Shown: positions 31,480 to 40,524, counted from the first letter of the stretch. The stretch: DNA of 64,000 nt from Plantibacter sp. ME-Dv--P-122b (GCF_030209375.1 NZ_JARVSC010000004.1:176787-240786); one strand, 5' to 3'. Translations and numbers: made by a program. The notes: generated by a model not told the origin, from the letters alone.

Positions 31480-32292
31480 TCAGCGGCCCCGGACGGCTGC
31501 CGCCGTCATCAGCTGCAGCAGTTCCTCGCCGGCGAGGATGCCGCGCCGCTCGGTGACCGTCAGCGTGTCGATCGTGAAGCCCTCGTCGTCGAGCTCGCCG
31601 TGCGCCGGCCGGAACGCGAGGTCGGCGGTCTCCAGCATCGACTGGTCGAGGAGCGAGTCACCGGCCGCGAGGACGAGTGGACCGTCGAGGCGGCGGGCGA
31701 CCTCGCTGACGGCGTCGTGCTTCGTGAGCGTCCGCGGCACGCAGTAGAGCTTGCGTCCCTGCAGCGACACGGTCCATCCGAGCCGTTCGCACTCCTGCTC
31801 GACCTGTCCGAGCCAGCCCGCCGGGATCGCGTCGCGCTCGACGATCGAATAGAAGAACAGCGCGTCCGCGACGTTCGTCTTGAGGATCCAGGTCGGCGAG
31901 GCAAGCTCCTCGAAGCGCGCGAGCGCCTCGTCGAGCGGAGCGGTGTGGTCGGTGAGGTGCGCTCGCACCCGGTCGCGCCAGTCGGCGTCCGGGACACCGT
32001 CGACGAGGATCTCGCCGCCGTTGCTCGTGATCGCGTACGCAGGCGCGCCGCCCGGCAGCTGCACCCGCTGATACTGCGCCACCGTCCGCGTCGTGACCGG
32101 CATGAAGACGGCCTGCGAGCGCAGCTCGATCAGCAGGCGCTCCGACTCGCGCGTCATGAACGAGATCGGCACGCCGTTCCAGAGCTCCGAGACGATGATC
32201 GACGGCGCCTCGGGGTCCGGCGTCTCGAGCCAGAACGCCTTCGGCGAGTAGATGAGGGTGCGGTCCAGGTCGCAGGCGACGAGGGCGCTCAC
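31480..32292 (-). CDS. HAD-family phosphatase of the Ter cluster
   Basis: A 270-aa HAD hydrolase with nucleophile pair D8 and D10 in ACDLDRTLIYS, motif II in PVTTRT, Lys in LTKHDAVSEVA, and the terminal acidic motif AAGDSLLDQSML. It resembles the Cof/sucrose-phosphatase-like HADs found at the end of tellurium-resistance enzyme operons. It starts at GTG 32290-32292, overlapping the upstream gene by 4 bp (GTGA). Probable role: the dephosphorylation step of the pathway built by the three upstream enzymes. Last gene of the long minus-strand run. Confidence 0.87.
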   Translation of the reverse strand: MSALVACDLDRTLIYSPKAFWLETPDPEAPSIIVSELWNGVPISFMTRESERLLIELRSQAVFMPVTTRTVAQYQRVQLPGGAPAYAITSNGGEILVDGVPDADWRDRVRAHLTDHTAPLDEALARFEELASPTWILKTNVADALFFYSIVERDAIPAGWLGQVEQECERLGWTVSLQGRKLYCVPRTLTKHDAVSEVARRLDGPLVLAAGDSLLDQSMLETADLAFRPAHGELDDEGFTIDTLTVTERRGILAGEELLQLMTAAAVRGR

Positions 32293-33458
32293 TGGGCGTC
32301 TCCCGCCGCGGCGTCGCTCAACGGGTTGATGAGCCCGACACAGCTGTAGGGCAACCCGGGCACGACCTCGACCGGCACACCGCGCTGCTCGGCGAGCAGG
32401 AGCACGTGGGCGACGTCGTCGAGGGCGTCCGGCGAGACGAGCACCTTCCACGGCACCCGGCGGAGCAGCACGCGGGTGGTCTCGCCGACACCCGGCTTCA
32501 CGAGGTTCACGGTCGGGATGTCGTACTGTTCCCGGATCCGCTCGACGGCCTCCCAGCCGATCCAGCTCGGTTCGCGATCCGCCGTGGATGCCTCCTCCAC
32601 ACCCGCCGCGACGTCGTCGACCACCTCGGCGAAGCGGCTCGATACCGCGTCCAGGAAGGCGCCGGAGACGTCGTGACTGCTGAGCTCGCGGTAGAACTTG
32701 GCACCGTGGAACTGGTCGTCGGAGAGGAGCTCGCGGTTGTACACCGTGCGGGACACGAGGCCGGAGACGGTGGAGTTCAGGCACGCGGAGGGGATGAGGT
32801 AATCGTCGCGGGTGCCGTAGACGGGCACGCAGTGTCCGGGGTCGGCGAGGACCGCCAGCTCGTCGGAGAACCTGATGCCGTCGGTCTCAGCGAAGAGTTC
32901 CAGCGCCGCCGTCAGTTCGCGGGCGATGGCGCCCTTGCCGGTCCAGCCGTCGACGAACGCGATCTGCTCCGGGTCGTGGTGCGCCGCGAGGTAGCGCAGC
33001 GCGGTCCCGTCGACGCCGACGCCGCGGACGATGCTCATCGTGTAGTGCGGCACGTCGATCCCACGGACCTCCTTCGCCCATCGACGCATGAGGATCCCGA
33101 TGGGCGTTCCGGCGCGGGCGAGGGAGACCAGCACCGGGCGGTTCGCGCGGGAGGCCAGGACGAGGTCGGTGACGACGCCGACCGCCACCGCGAGGCGCCG
33201 GCTCGACCGCGCGAGGGCGTCGCGGTAGAGCTCCTCGTATTCGGGGGAGGGCAGGTACTCGATGGGCAGTGACTCGGCGTAGTGCGCCCGACCGCTCTGG
33301 ATCGCGGCCTCGCGTTCGGAGGCGTCGGCCTCGAGGCGGGTGTCGCCGAGGTCGGTCAGCAGCCAGCGCACCTCCGAGGCGTCGTAGGACCCGAAGTCCG
33401 GTCCGGTGAGCGGCTCGGGGAGGGCGGCGGCGTCGATGGTCACGGTGCGGGGTTCCAT
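32289..33458 (-). CDS. StiP-family / PRTase-PELOTA-type protein of the Ter cluster
   Basis: A 389-aa protein of the group annotated in databases as cysteine protease StiP. It is better viewed as a phosphoribosyltransferase-like domain (about 95-260: PVLVSLARAGTPIGILMRRWA, FVDGWTGKGAIARELT) followed by a PELOTA-like RNA-binding-type domain (about 300-385). In Ter systems it accompanies a second PRTase and a CitE-like lyase. It overlaps the HAD gene by 4 bp downstream and the PRTase gene by 19 bp upstream. The protease label is doubtful: I see no convincing Cys-His dyad. Confidence 0.85.
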   Translation of the reverse strand: MEPRTVTIDAAALPEPLTGPDFGSYDASEVRWLLTDLGDTRLEADASEREAAIQSGRAHYAESLPIEYLPSPEYEELYRDALARSSRRLAVAVGVVTDLVLASRANRPVLVSLARAGTPIGILMRRWAKEVRGIDVPHYTMSIVRGVGVDGTALRYLAAHHDPEQIAFVDGWTGKGAIARELTAALELFAETDGIRFSDELAVLADPGHCVPVYGTRDDYLIPSACLNSTVSGLVSRTVYNRELLSDDQFHGAKFYRELSSHDVSGAFLDAVSSRFAEVVDDVAAGVEEASTADREPSWIGWEAVERIREQYDIPTVNLVKPGVGETTRVLLRRVPWKVLVSPDALDDVAHVLLLAEQRGVPVEVVPGLPYSCVGLINPLSDAAAGDAQ

Positions 33459-34849
33459 TCGGCTGGGGTCGGGACGGATTCGGTGAGGAGGACGACGATG
33501 ACGTGGTCGGTGACGGTCCGCAGCGCCTCGACGACGCCGTCGGGTCGGAGCAGGAGCTCGCGGTCGGCGCCCGGCTCAGGGAACAGGACCACCGCCGCGA
33601 ACCGTGAGCCGGCGCGCGAGAGGTTGTAGGCGAAGCGGGGTCCGAAGCCGTCGATCGTGCGGTCGTGGCTGGTGAAGGACACCGCGCTCGCGATGGCGTA
33701 GTCGTCGCGGTCGATCACGGCGATGGGGGATCGCGTGGTGGTCGAGAAGCGCGTCGCTCCGCGCGTGCGGTCGAGGTGGGCGGCGACGGCCAGCGGTACC
33801 GCGATGAACTCCTCGGAGCCGAGCACCACCACCTCGCCGTCCGGCAGCTCCGGAAGGACCCGGTCGGCGATCGCGGCGGTCACCGCGTCGTCCAGGCGTC
33901 CTGGCGCACCGAAGCGCGCGCTCCGCACGGGCGGCAGGTCGGAGGCGTCCACGACGACGACGACGTCGCCGGTTGCGGTCGATCCGGCTACCGACGCGGC
34001 GGGTGCGGCGTCGATGACCGCCCGCGCGCGGGCGAGTACGTCCTCCGGAAGGTCGACGGCACCCACGCCGAGCGCCACGACGGTGATCCGGGTGCCGAGG
34101 CTGTCGGCGAGTTCGTCGAAGCGCTGTCGGTCCGCATCCGAACGGAGGTCGATGAGGCCCGCGACCACCCAGTGCGCCTGCGGCGTGGTGGCGTGCAGCG
34201 CGGTGATCGTGTTGCGCACGGTGCGTCCGGTGCTCAACTCGTCGTCGACGAGCACCGTGGTGCCGCCGACCGTGGCCCACGCGGGGTCGCTCGGGTACAG
34301 GCGGTGGTCGCTCGCGTGCGAGTGCTCCTCCTCGAACGGCGTGAAGGGCACGTCCGCCTCGTGTCTCGTGGAGTGGAGGTACGGCGAGCCGAGCGCGTCG
34401 GCGACGATGTGGCCGAGCCCGGTCGCCGTCTCCGCGTAGCCGACGGTGACGAGCTCCGGCCCGGCCGCGGGGGCCGCATCGCGGAGCTGGGCGAGGTGCT
34501 CGCGGACGGCGGTGAGGGCGGCGAGACCGTCAGCATCCGGCCGTTCCCGACGGCTCAGGAGCTGCGCCACCGTGTCGAACGGAGCCGTCTCCGGGTCGCT
34601 GCCGTCGAGCGCGCTCCGCACCAGCAGCCCGAGCAGTTCGCCGGCGGCGAGTGCCAGGCCGGGCACGGTCGGCACGTGTTTGGCGAGGACCGTCGATACG
34701 AGCAGCTGCGCGCGTTTGGGGTTGTCGCGGAGCGCGAGACCGACGAGGTCCTCCACCGGGATCAGGCTCCGGGACGCGTCCGAGCGCAGGCCGATGCCGA
34801 TGGCGTCGCGCACGAAACCGCCTGTCCATGCGCCCGTCCATGCGGTCAC
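33440..34849 (-). CDS. phosphoribosyltransferase + TRSP-domain protein of the Ter cluster
   Basis: A 469-aa protein. The N-terminal PRTase domain (about 40-270) carries the diphosphate-binding loop TTVLVDDELSTGRTVRNTI, the classic PRPP motif (VLVDDxxxTGxT). The C-terminal part (about 320-465: GSEEFIAVPLAVAAHL, HDRTIDGFGPRFAYNL) matches the TRSP domain found fused to Ter-linked PRTases. It starts at GTG 34847-34849, overlapping the CitE-like gene's stop (GTGA). It likely uses PRPP to make a nucleoside-like or ribosylated product; the substrate is unknown. Confidence 0.88.
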   Translation of the reverse strand: MTAWTGAWTGGFVRDAIGIGLRSDASRSLIPVEDLVGLALRDNPKRAQLLVSTVLAKHVPTVPGLALAAGELLGLLVRSALDGSDPETAPFDTVAQLLSRRERPDADGLAALTAVREHLAQLRDAAPAAGPELVTVGYAETATGLGHIVADALGSPYLHSTRHEADVPFTPFEEEHSHASDHRLYPSDPAWATVGGTTVLVDDELSTGRTVRNTITALHATTPQAHWVVAGLIDLRSDADRQRFDELADSLGTRITVVALGVGAVDLPEDVLARARAVIDAAPAASVAGSTATGDVVVVVDASDLPPVRSARFGAPGRLDDAVTAAIADRVLPELPDGEVVVLGSEEFIAVPLAVAAHLDRTRGATRFSTTTRSPIAVIDRDDYAIASAVSFTSHDRTIDGFGPRFAYNLSRAGSRFAAVVLFPEPGADRELLLRPDGVVEALRTVTDHVIVVLLTESVPTPAEWNPAP

Positions 34850-36045
34850 CGCATGCTCGTCTCGAGGAGGTCGACGAAGGTCGTCTCCTCCGCTGCCACC
34901 CCGAAGGCCTCCGCGCGGAGCAGGGTCTTGCGCGCCCACGCCTGGTGCGGCTTCATCTCGTTCATCTTGTTCCGGTAGGGGGAGGCGTTGGCGCCGCCGC
35001 CCACGTCGCCGACGACCGAGAGGGCGTCGACGTACTCCTCGTGGCTCACGACCGACATCGCGTGGACGACCGGCACGTGGCTCGGGTGGATGACCGTCTT
35101 GCCGAGCAGTCCGTTCGCCTGGTCGAGCGCGATCTCGCGGATGAGGCCGTCGAGTCCTTTGAGGAGCAGCTTCTGACGCAGCTGCGCCTCGTTCGCGTCC
35201 TGGAACGGCGTCATCCGCAGCTGCGGGCGCATGAGCCGCTCCGCGTTGTGGAAGTGCTCCCAGACCGTGCCGGTGATGACGAAGTCGTCGCCTGGCCGAC
35301 CGAAGACGTTGACGACGTCGGCGATGACCGAGGAGACGAGTTTCACGTCGTACACGGTGAGGTCGCGTGAGCGCCGGAGCGAGAAGGCGCTCGAGAGGTC
35401 GGTGGCGCCGATCCGGACCGCCAGGACGTCCTCGCGGTGGGCCTTGGTGACGTCGACGATCCCGGAGAGGGTGTCGTCGCGGGTCTCGCGGTGGATCATC
35501 CGCGGCGACTCGAGGATGGGCATGACCCGGAGTCGACGCGCGCCGTTCGACCCGTCCTGCGCGTAGTCGCGCTGCACGCGGCCGAGCGCCTCGAAGAAGC
35601 GGTCCGCCAGACCCTCGCTGTTCTCGTACTTGGGGATGACGAAGCCGCTCAGGAGGTCGAGTCCCGGACCGAGGAGTCCGGCGACCCGCTCGAGCTGCTC
35701 GGGCGTGCGGACGCGGATGAAGAGCAGCGGCAGCACCGGGCGCTTGGAGCCCGAACTCTTGGCGGCGAGCTGTTGCATCGCCTCCGCGACGTTCGTCTCG
35801 GCGAACTCGACCGCGTCGTCGGGGACCGAGTCCTCGAGGCACAGCACCATGCTCAGGCAGCCGTGCTTCGCCTGCTTCACGACGTCCTTCGCGAGCGTCG
35901 GGCGTGTGCCGGGACTGTAGAGGGTGGCACCGAGTGCTGCCGCCACATGTTCCGGCGGGGAGTCGATGCTGATGGGGCTCGGGAGTTTGTGGAACAGCCG
36001 CGACGCGCGCTTGTCGTCGACATAGCTGAAGTGGCGCATGGTCAT
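34846..36045 (-). CDS. HpcH/HpaI aldolase / CitE-like lyase of the Ter cluster
   Basis: A 399-aa TIM-barrel protein. CitE-like marks: CLSMVLCLEDSVPDDAVEFAE (metal-binding E and D), PLLFIRVRTPEQL, MPILESPRMIH, and GKTVIHPSHVPVVHAM near the end. Citrate lyase beta-type enzymes cleave or join C-C bonds of acyl-CoA or 2-hydroxy acids. The extra N-terminal region, MRHFSYVDDKRASRLFHKLPSPI, is typical of the Ter-associated subgroup. 4-bp overlaps on both sides show tight coupling with the PRTase and the Ala/Pro-rich protein. Confidence 0.9.
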   Translation of the reverse strand: MTMRHFSYVDDKRASRLFHKLPSPISIDSPPEHVAAALGATLYSPGTRPTLAKDVVKQAKHGCLSMVLCLEDSVPDDAVEFAETNVAEAMQQLAAKSSGSKRPVLPLLFIRVRTPEQLERVAGLLGPGLDLLSGFVIPKYENSEGLADRFFEALGRVQRDYAQDGSNGARRLRVMPILESPRMIHRETRDDTLSGIVDVTKAHREDVLAVRIGATDLSSAFSLRRSRDLTVYDVKLVSSVIADVVNVFGRPGDDFVITGTVWEHFHNAERLMRPQLRMTPFQDANEAQLRQKLLLKGLDGLIREIALDQANGLLGKTVIHPSHVPVVHAMSVVSHEEYVDALSVVGDVGGGANASPYRNKMNEMKPHQAWARKTLLRAEAFGVAAEETTFVDLLETSMR

Positions 36046-36887
36046 CGTCTCCGGGGTTCGCGGGCGACGACGTACGGCGTCGGCTCGAAGCCGAACTGCT
36101 GCAGGAGCGTCTGGAGGGGGATCTCGGCCGGAAGGGGTTCGAGGCGGAGTTCGAGTCTCGACCCGATGCGCAGCAGCGAGACGACCGGAGCGCCGCCGGT
36201 CTCGTCGGCTGCCGCGAAGCTCTCGCCGTCGAAGAGCTGCACCGTCAGCGGCCGGCCGGGGGTACCGACGAACAGCGCTCGCCGGAGGAGGTGCACGTGC
36301 CGGAGTGCGAGGATCGCGTCACCGCCGTCGAAGCCGAGGAGCGGCCGGTTGCCGGGTGTCGTCACGGGCGTGCCGTCGACACCGTCGGCCGTCGCGACAC
36401 CCGTGACGAGCTCGACGGTCTCCCACACGATCGCCGTCGCGCCGCCGACGATGAGGCTGCCGATCGCGGACTGACGCGGGTCGAGCCGGACCAGCGGGGT
36501 CTCGTCGTCGAGGACGCGGACCTCCTCGGCCGTCGGGGCGGGGAAGGGCTGCGGGGTGCTGGGCGTCGACGGGGGCGGCGACGCCGCGTTCACCGACGGG
36601 GTCACCGCGGCGGGCGTCGACGAGCCGCCGAGCGAGAGTCCTGTCGACGGTGCAGTCGGTGCCGACGCCCCTGATGCCGCCGGGGCAGGGGGTGCAGCGG
36701 CAGGCGTCGACGGCCCGCCGAGCGTGAGTCCCGTCGCCGGCGCTGCCGACGCGGCGGGCGCTGCGGGGGCAGGCGCCGCAGGGCTGCTCGCGACGGGTTC
36801 CGCCTGCGCCATCGGCTCGGGCCTCGGCTTCACCCGACGACGGAGGTAGTCGATGTCCCGTCGCACCGGGGAGGTGTTGAGCGGCAC
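36042..36887 (-). CDS. Ala/Pro-rich Ter-cluster protein of unknown function
   Basis: A 281-aa protein. Residues about 30-115 are an Ala/Pro-rich disordered linker holding two copies of GL(T/S)LGG(P/S)STPAA. Residues about 120-280 form a globular beta-rich domain (GSLIVGGATAIVWETVELVTG, then RHVHLLRRALFVGTPGRPLTVQLFDG). I recognise no family; the GLTLGG motif recalls the start of TerD proteins (LSLEKG) but the body is not an obvious TerD. The position, coupled to terD upstream and citE-like downstream, suggests a scaffold linking the Ter sensor proteins and the enzymes. Confidence 0.72.
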   Translation of the reverse strand: MPLNTSPVRRDIDYLRRRVKPRPEPMAQAEPVASSPAAPAPAAPAASAAPATGLTLGGPSTPAAAPPAPAASGASAPTAPSTGLSLGGSSTPAAVTPSVNAASPPPSTPSTPQPFPAPTAEEVRVLDDETPLVRLDPRQSAIGSLIVGGATAIVWETVELVTGVATADGVDGTPVTTPGNRPLLGFDGGDAILALRHVHLLRRALFVGTPGRPLTVQLFDGESFAAADETGGAPVVSLLRIGSRLELRLEPLPAEIPLQTLLQQFGFEPTPYVVAREPRRR

Positions 36888-36890
36888 GGC

Positions 36891-37442
36891 TCAGAGGTCG
36901 ATTCTGAAGTCGCGCGCCACGCCGGCGAGACCGCCGGCGTACCCCTGCCCGAGAGCACGGAACTTCCAGTCCGACCGGTGCCGGTACAGCTCGGCGAGGA
37001 GCAGCGCCTGGCTGCTGCGGACCTCGGCGATCGGTACGTCGAAGCGTACGAGCTCCCGACCGTCGGGCGTGGCGACGCGGACGAACGCCGAGCGCACGGG
37101 CGAGAAGTCGCCGGGACCGCGGACGTCGGGGTCGATGTAGAGCAGGAAGGCGATCTTCGACACGGCGTCCGGCACGCGCGACAGCTCGACGTCGATCTCC
37201 TCGTCGTCGGCCTCGGACGAGAAGGTGACCGCGCCGTCCTGGCTCTCGACCTGGTTGAAGAACACGAGGTGGTCGTCGGACAGCGCCTTGCCGTCCTCGC
37301 CGCACATGATCGCCAGCGGCACGGGTTCGCTCTGCGGCCCGCGGCTCGCGATGACGTCCCAGCCGAACCCGATGAGCACGGCGTCGAGACCGGGGTTCTC
37401 GGCGGTGAGCGCGGCGTTCGCGCCCGCGATCAGCGACGCCAT
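36891..37442 (-). CDS. TerD-family protein (third copy)
   Basis: A 183-aa TerD domain: LDAVLIGFGWDV, FNQVESQDGAVTF, DDEEIDVELSRVPDAVSKIAFLLYID, VRFDVP, and the C-terminal ALLLAELYRHRSDWKFRALGQGYAGGLAGVARDF. TerD proteins bind Ca2+ through acidic loops; here the DxxG-type acidic residues around EADDEEID are kept. It lacks the N-terminal LxLxKG strand of the other two copies, starting instead with ASLIAGANAAL. Overlaps the upstream gene by one base (TGATG). Confidence 0.92.
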   Translation of the reverse strand: MASLIAGANAALTAENPGLDAVLIGFGWDVIASRGPQSEPVPLAIMCGEDGKALSDDHLVFFNQVESQDGAVTFSSEADDEEIDVELSRVPDAVSKIAFLLYIDPDVRGPGDFSPVRSAFVRVATPDGRELVRFDVPIAEVRSSQALLLAELYRHRSDWKFRALGQGYAGGLAGVARDFRIDL

Positions 37443-37957
37443 CAGTGCGCACCCAGTACGAGACCGGCGTCGGGCTCCTGGAACTTGTCGGAGAGGAACC
37501 GGCCGTGCGTCGAGAGTTCGGCGATCGCGCCGATGCGGATCTGGTTGAGGAGGTCGCGGATGGTCTCCTCGATGAGCTCCAGCTGGCGGGCGAAGACGAT
37601 CGTGCTGCGGGAGTCCTCGGTGCGGTCCGCGGCGGGCAGGGCGAGGAACGAGCGCAGCGGGGACGGGATGTAGTCAGTCACCATCGCGGCGAGGAGTACC
37701 CGCTGCTCGGTCGACGCACCCTGGTCGGCGATCGTCGCGACGACGAGGCGCAACTGGTCGTCGATCTGCCTGAGCTGCGAGGTGAGCAGCGTCGGGAGGT
37801 CGCGCCCCACGGAGCGCACCGAGTCGCGGAGTTCATCGAGGTGCCGGGCCGTCTGCTCGTCCTCCGTCTCACCGACGGGCGCCGGCGTGGCGTCGACGAC
37901 GCCGAGTGGCTCGGCCCCGCCGGTCCGCAGTGCGTTCAGCAGTCGTCCGAATGCCAT
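37442..37957 (-). CDS. helical protein between telA and terD, unknown
   Basis: A 171-aa, almost entirely helical protein with likely coiled coils (LRDSVRSVGRDLPTLLTSQLRQIDDQLRLVVATIADQ; ARQLELIEETIRDLLNQIRIG). A middle loop reads DYIPSPLRSFLALP. I do not recognise the family. TelA proteins are often paired with a small helical partner such as XpaC, and this could be the functional equivalent. It overlaps the downstream terD start by one base, which argues for equimolar synthesis. Confidence 0.8.
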   Translation of the reverse strand: MAFGRLLNALRTGGAEPLGVVDATPAPVGETEDEQTARHLDELRDSVRSVGRDLPTLLTSQLRQIDDQLRLVVATIADQGASTEQRVLLAAMVTDYIPSPLRSFLALPAADRTEDSRSTIVFARQLELIEETIRDLLNQIRIGAIAELSTHGRFLSDKFQEPDAGLVLGAH

Positions 37958-38011
37958 CCCTCGTCCCCTTCGTCCTCAGCGACCCGTGCGCCCGGTCACC
38001 CGAGCGTGAGG

Positions 38012-39223
38012 CTACCGCAGTTCGCGCTGCTCGGCCTGACGGCTGCGCTCGAGGTACGGCTTCGCCTTCTCGAGGCCCGTCTCGAGTGCGTTGACGGTGC
38101 CCTCCATGTTCTTCGCGGCTTCGGCACGGAAGGTGTCGATCGCGTCCATGGTCTGGAAGACGTTGTCGAACGCACGCTGCAGGGTCTCGACGCTGACGCC
38201 CGAGGTGGACGCCTGCTGGTGGATGCGCGTCGTCTGGTCCTTCAGCATCTCGCTCGTCTGCAGGATCATGTTGTTCGTCGTGGTGTTGATCGCGTCGATC
38301 TGGTCGAGGACCATCTTCTGGTTCGCGAGGGCCTGCGCGACGACGACGGCGGTCCGCAGGGCGGCGATGGTGGTGGTGCGAGCGCGGTCGACACCCTTGA
38401 TGAGCTCGAGGTTGTTCTTGCGGATGAGGTCCATCGCGAGGTAGCCCTGCACCGAGACGGCGAGCTGCGTCAGGATGTCCTGGTGGCGCTGGCGGACGGG
38501 GAAGAGGACGTCGGCTTCGAGCTTCTGCGCCTCCTCGATGCGTCCGGCGGAGCGTGCTTCGTCGATCTTGTCGACACAGGCGGCGTCGAGCGCCTTCGCG
38601 AAGACGGCGTACTCACTGAGCGCCTGCATGGTCTCCCAGAGCTGGACCTTCTCGCCGGCGAGGGCGGCGTTGTCCTTCAGGAGCTCGTCCTGGCCGGCCA
38701 TGAGCGACTTGATGATCTTGTCGAGCTGGGTCTGCGCGGACTCGTACTTCTGGAAGTACTTGGCGAGCTTGTTGCCTCCCGGGATGAACCCGAGGATCTT
38801 GCGGCCGACGCCGAGGTCCGCCTGGTTGGGCGTGAGGTCCTCGACGGTGCTGCGGAGGTCGCCGAGCGTGGTCGCGACCTTGATCTGGGCGCTGTCACCC
38901 GAACGCTTCGCACCGGCGACCGAGGTCGACGAGCGGTCGAGCATGCGGGACGAGTACCCGCTCGACTGCACCATCTCCTTGCCGCCGATCTGGGAGATGC
39001 CCTCGATCTTCTGCGTGAACTCGGGCGAGCGCGGGTCGAGCGTCGCCACCTCTGTCACGAAGGAGCGCGCCTGCTGCTGGATCTCCGTCTGGCGCTCGGC
39101 CGGGACCGGGACCATGCCCGGTGCCTCTTCGGCCTGCACGACGTCCGGTGCATCCGGAGCGTGCAGCACGAGGGAGGCTGCGGCCTGTTCGTTGGCGTCT
39201 GGCGGAGTGAGTGGCGTGCTCAT
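38012..39223 (-). CDS. telA: toxic anion resistance protein TelA
   Basis: A 403-aa coiled-coil protein of the TelA/KlaA family: VTEVATLDPRSPEFTQKIEGISQIGGKEM, GFIPGGNKLAKYFQKYESAQTQLDKIIKSL, LWETMQALSEYAVFAKALD, and RHQDILTQLAVSVQGYLAMDLIRKNNLELIKGVDRARTTTI. TelA is linked to tellurite and cell-envelope stress resistance and to the TerD/TerC system. The protein is soluble, with no membrane segment. It is the fourth gene of the run from terC, separated from its neighbours by about 54-70 bp gaps. Confidence 0.95.
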   Translation of the reverse strand: MSTPLTPPDANEQAAASLVLHAPDAPDVVQAEEAPGMVPVPAERQTEIQQQARSFVTEVATLDPRSPEFTQKIEGISQIGGKEMVQSSGYSSRMLDRSSTSVAGAKRSGDSAQIKVATTLGDLRSTVEDLTPNQADLGVGRKILGFIPGGNKLAKYFQKYESAQTQLDKIIKSLMAGQDELLKDNAALAGEKVQLWETMQALSEYAVFAKALDAACVDKIDEARSAGRIEEAQKLEADVLFPVRQRHQDILTQLAVSVQGYLAMDLIRKNNLELIKGVDRARTTTIAALRTAVVVAQALANQKMVLDQIDAINTTTNNMILQTSEMLKDQTTRIHQQASTSGVSVETLQRAFDNVFQTMDAIDTFRAEAAKNMEGTVNALETGLEKAKPYLERSRQAEQRELR

Positions 39224-39293
39224 GCGGTCGACCTTGCTCTCGTGTGTGGCTGGCTCGTGGTGGAGGGCTTGCTCGTGGTGGAGGCGTCGGTGC

Positions 39294-39872
39294 TCAGCCG
39301 AGCGGGACGCCGAAGTCGCCGGCGATGCCGGCGAGACCGGTGGTGTAGCCCTGGCCGAGGGCCTTGAACTTCCACTCGGATCCGTTGCGGTAGAGCTCCG
39401 AGAACAGCATGGCGGTCTCGGGTGCGGCGTCCTCGCTGAGGTCGAAGCGCACGATCTCGGTGCCGTCCTGGTCGACGACGCGGCAGTACGCGCCGCGGAC
39501 CTGTCCGAAGTTCTGACGACGTTCGTCGGCCTTGTCGATCGACACGGCGATGACCACGCGCTCGACGTCGGCCCCGACCGCGTTCAGGTCGACCGAGATC
39601 TGCTCGTCGTCGCCCTCGCCGTCGCCGGTGCGGTTGTCGCCGAGGTGCTTGACCGAGCCGTCGGCCGCCGCGGGCTGGTTGTAGAAGATGAAGTCGGCCG
39701 AGGAGCGGACCTTGCCGTTCGCGCCGACGAGCAGCGCCGAGGCGTCGAGGTCGAAGGCCTCACCGCTGGTGGTGCGCGGGTCCCACCCGAGGCCGACCGT
39801 CGCGACCGTCAGGCCGGGGCTGGTCTTGGTGAGCGAGAGGTTGTTGCCCTTTTCGAGGGTGAGTCCTGCCAT
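39294..39872 (-). CDS. terD: TerD-family protein (second copy)
   Basis: A 192-aa TerD protein starting MAGLTLEKGNNLSLTK, the canonical first strands, then VGLGWDPR, FDLDASALLVG, FIFYNQP, GEGDDEQISVDLNAVGADVERVVIAVSID and MLFSELYRNGSEWKFKALGQGY. The acidic residues of the double Ca2+ site (DxDxxxxLL and GDDEQ) are present. The start codon has GGAGAAGCG upstream. Confidence 0.95.
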   Translation of the reverse strand: MAGLTLEKGNNLSLTKTSPGLTVATVGLGWDPRTTSGEAFDLDASALLVGANGKVRSSADFIFYNQPAAADGSVKHLGDNRTGDGEGDDEQISVDLNAVGADVERVVIAVSIDKADERRQNFGQVRGAYCRVVDQDGTEIVRFDLSEDAAPETAMLFSELYRNGSEWKFKALGQGYTTGLAGIAGDFGVPLG

Positions 39873-39933
39873 GGTGATCGCTTCTCCTTCGGTGGAACTG
39901 CGCTGACGCGCGGGGGACTACTGCGGGTGGTGC

Positions 39934-40524
39934 TCAGAGGGCCTGGGCGGCCGGGCCGAGCAGGTCCATGACGGAACGCCCGTTGGCGCGCTCGCCGATC
40001 GCCTTGAAGGTCCAGCCGTTGCCCTCGCGCGAGACCTTCGACATGATCATCGCGGTGTGCGGACCGGAGTCGGTGAGCTGGTAGCGGGCGACCTCGGGGG
40101 AGCCGGGGGTCGAGTCGTCGATGATGCGGCTGAAGGCGTTCTGGACCGTGTCGAAGGTCTGGCGGCTGTAGCTGCTGATCACGAACACGATCTGCTGGAC
40201 GGACGGGGCCACCTTCGAGAGGTCGACGAGGATCGTCTCGTCGTCGCCGTCGCCCGCACCCGTGAGGTTGTCGCCGGTGTGCGTGGCGGAGCCGTCCTTG
40301 CTCGCGAGCTGCTGGAACCAGATGGTGTCGAGCACCTTGCCGGTGGCGTCGAAGAAGATCGCGGAGGCGTCCAGGTCGATGTCGGGTGCGGACGAGCGTC
40401 CGAAGAAGCCGCGCTTCACCGGTGCGACGCCGTCCCAGCCGAGGCCGAGGCGGATCCGCGTGAGCGAACCGCCGTCCTGCTTCGTCAGTGAGAGCGACTG
40501 GCCCTTTTCCAGACTCAGACCCAT
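39934..40524 (-). CDS. terD: TerD-family protein (first copy)
   Basis: A 196-aa TerD-family protein (MGLSLEKGQSLSLTK, LGLGWDG, DIDLDASAIFFD, IWFQQL, GAGDGDDETILVDLSKVAPSVQQIVFVISSYSRQTFDTVQNAFSRI). The C-terminus (GWTFKAIGERANGRSVMDLLG) is the variant seen in TerD homologues labelled CABP or TerE-like. The ATG at 40522-40524 is chosen because the TerD fold begins there; TAGGAGACGG precedes it. A 129-bp gap upstream holds two hairpins, so this gene may have its own promoter apart from terC. Confidence 0.94.
   Translation of the reverse strand: MGLSLEKGQSLSLTKQDGGSLTRIRLGLGWDGVAPVKRGFFGRSSAPDIDLDASAIFFDATGKVLDTIWFQQLASKDGSATHTGDNLTGAGDGDDETILVDLSKVAPSVQQIVFVISSYSRQTFDTVQNAFSRIIDDSTPGSPEVARYQLTDSGPHTAMIMSKVSREGNGWTFKAIGERANGRSVMDLLGPAAQAL

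Noticed and set aside
32289..33458. Cysteine protease function for the StiP-family protein
   Set aside because: I see no Cys-His catalytic arrangement; the visible motifs are of a PRTase-like fold, so the database label was not used as function.
37445..39367. A 640-codon plus-strand open frame across telA and terD genes
   Set aside because: Antisense to three well-supported genes, with Leu/Glu/Arg-biased composition and no family features.
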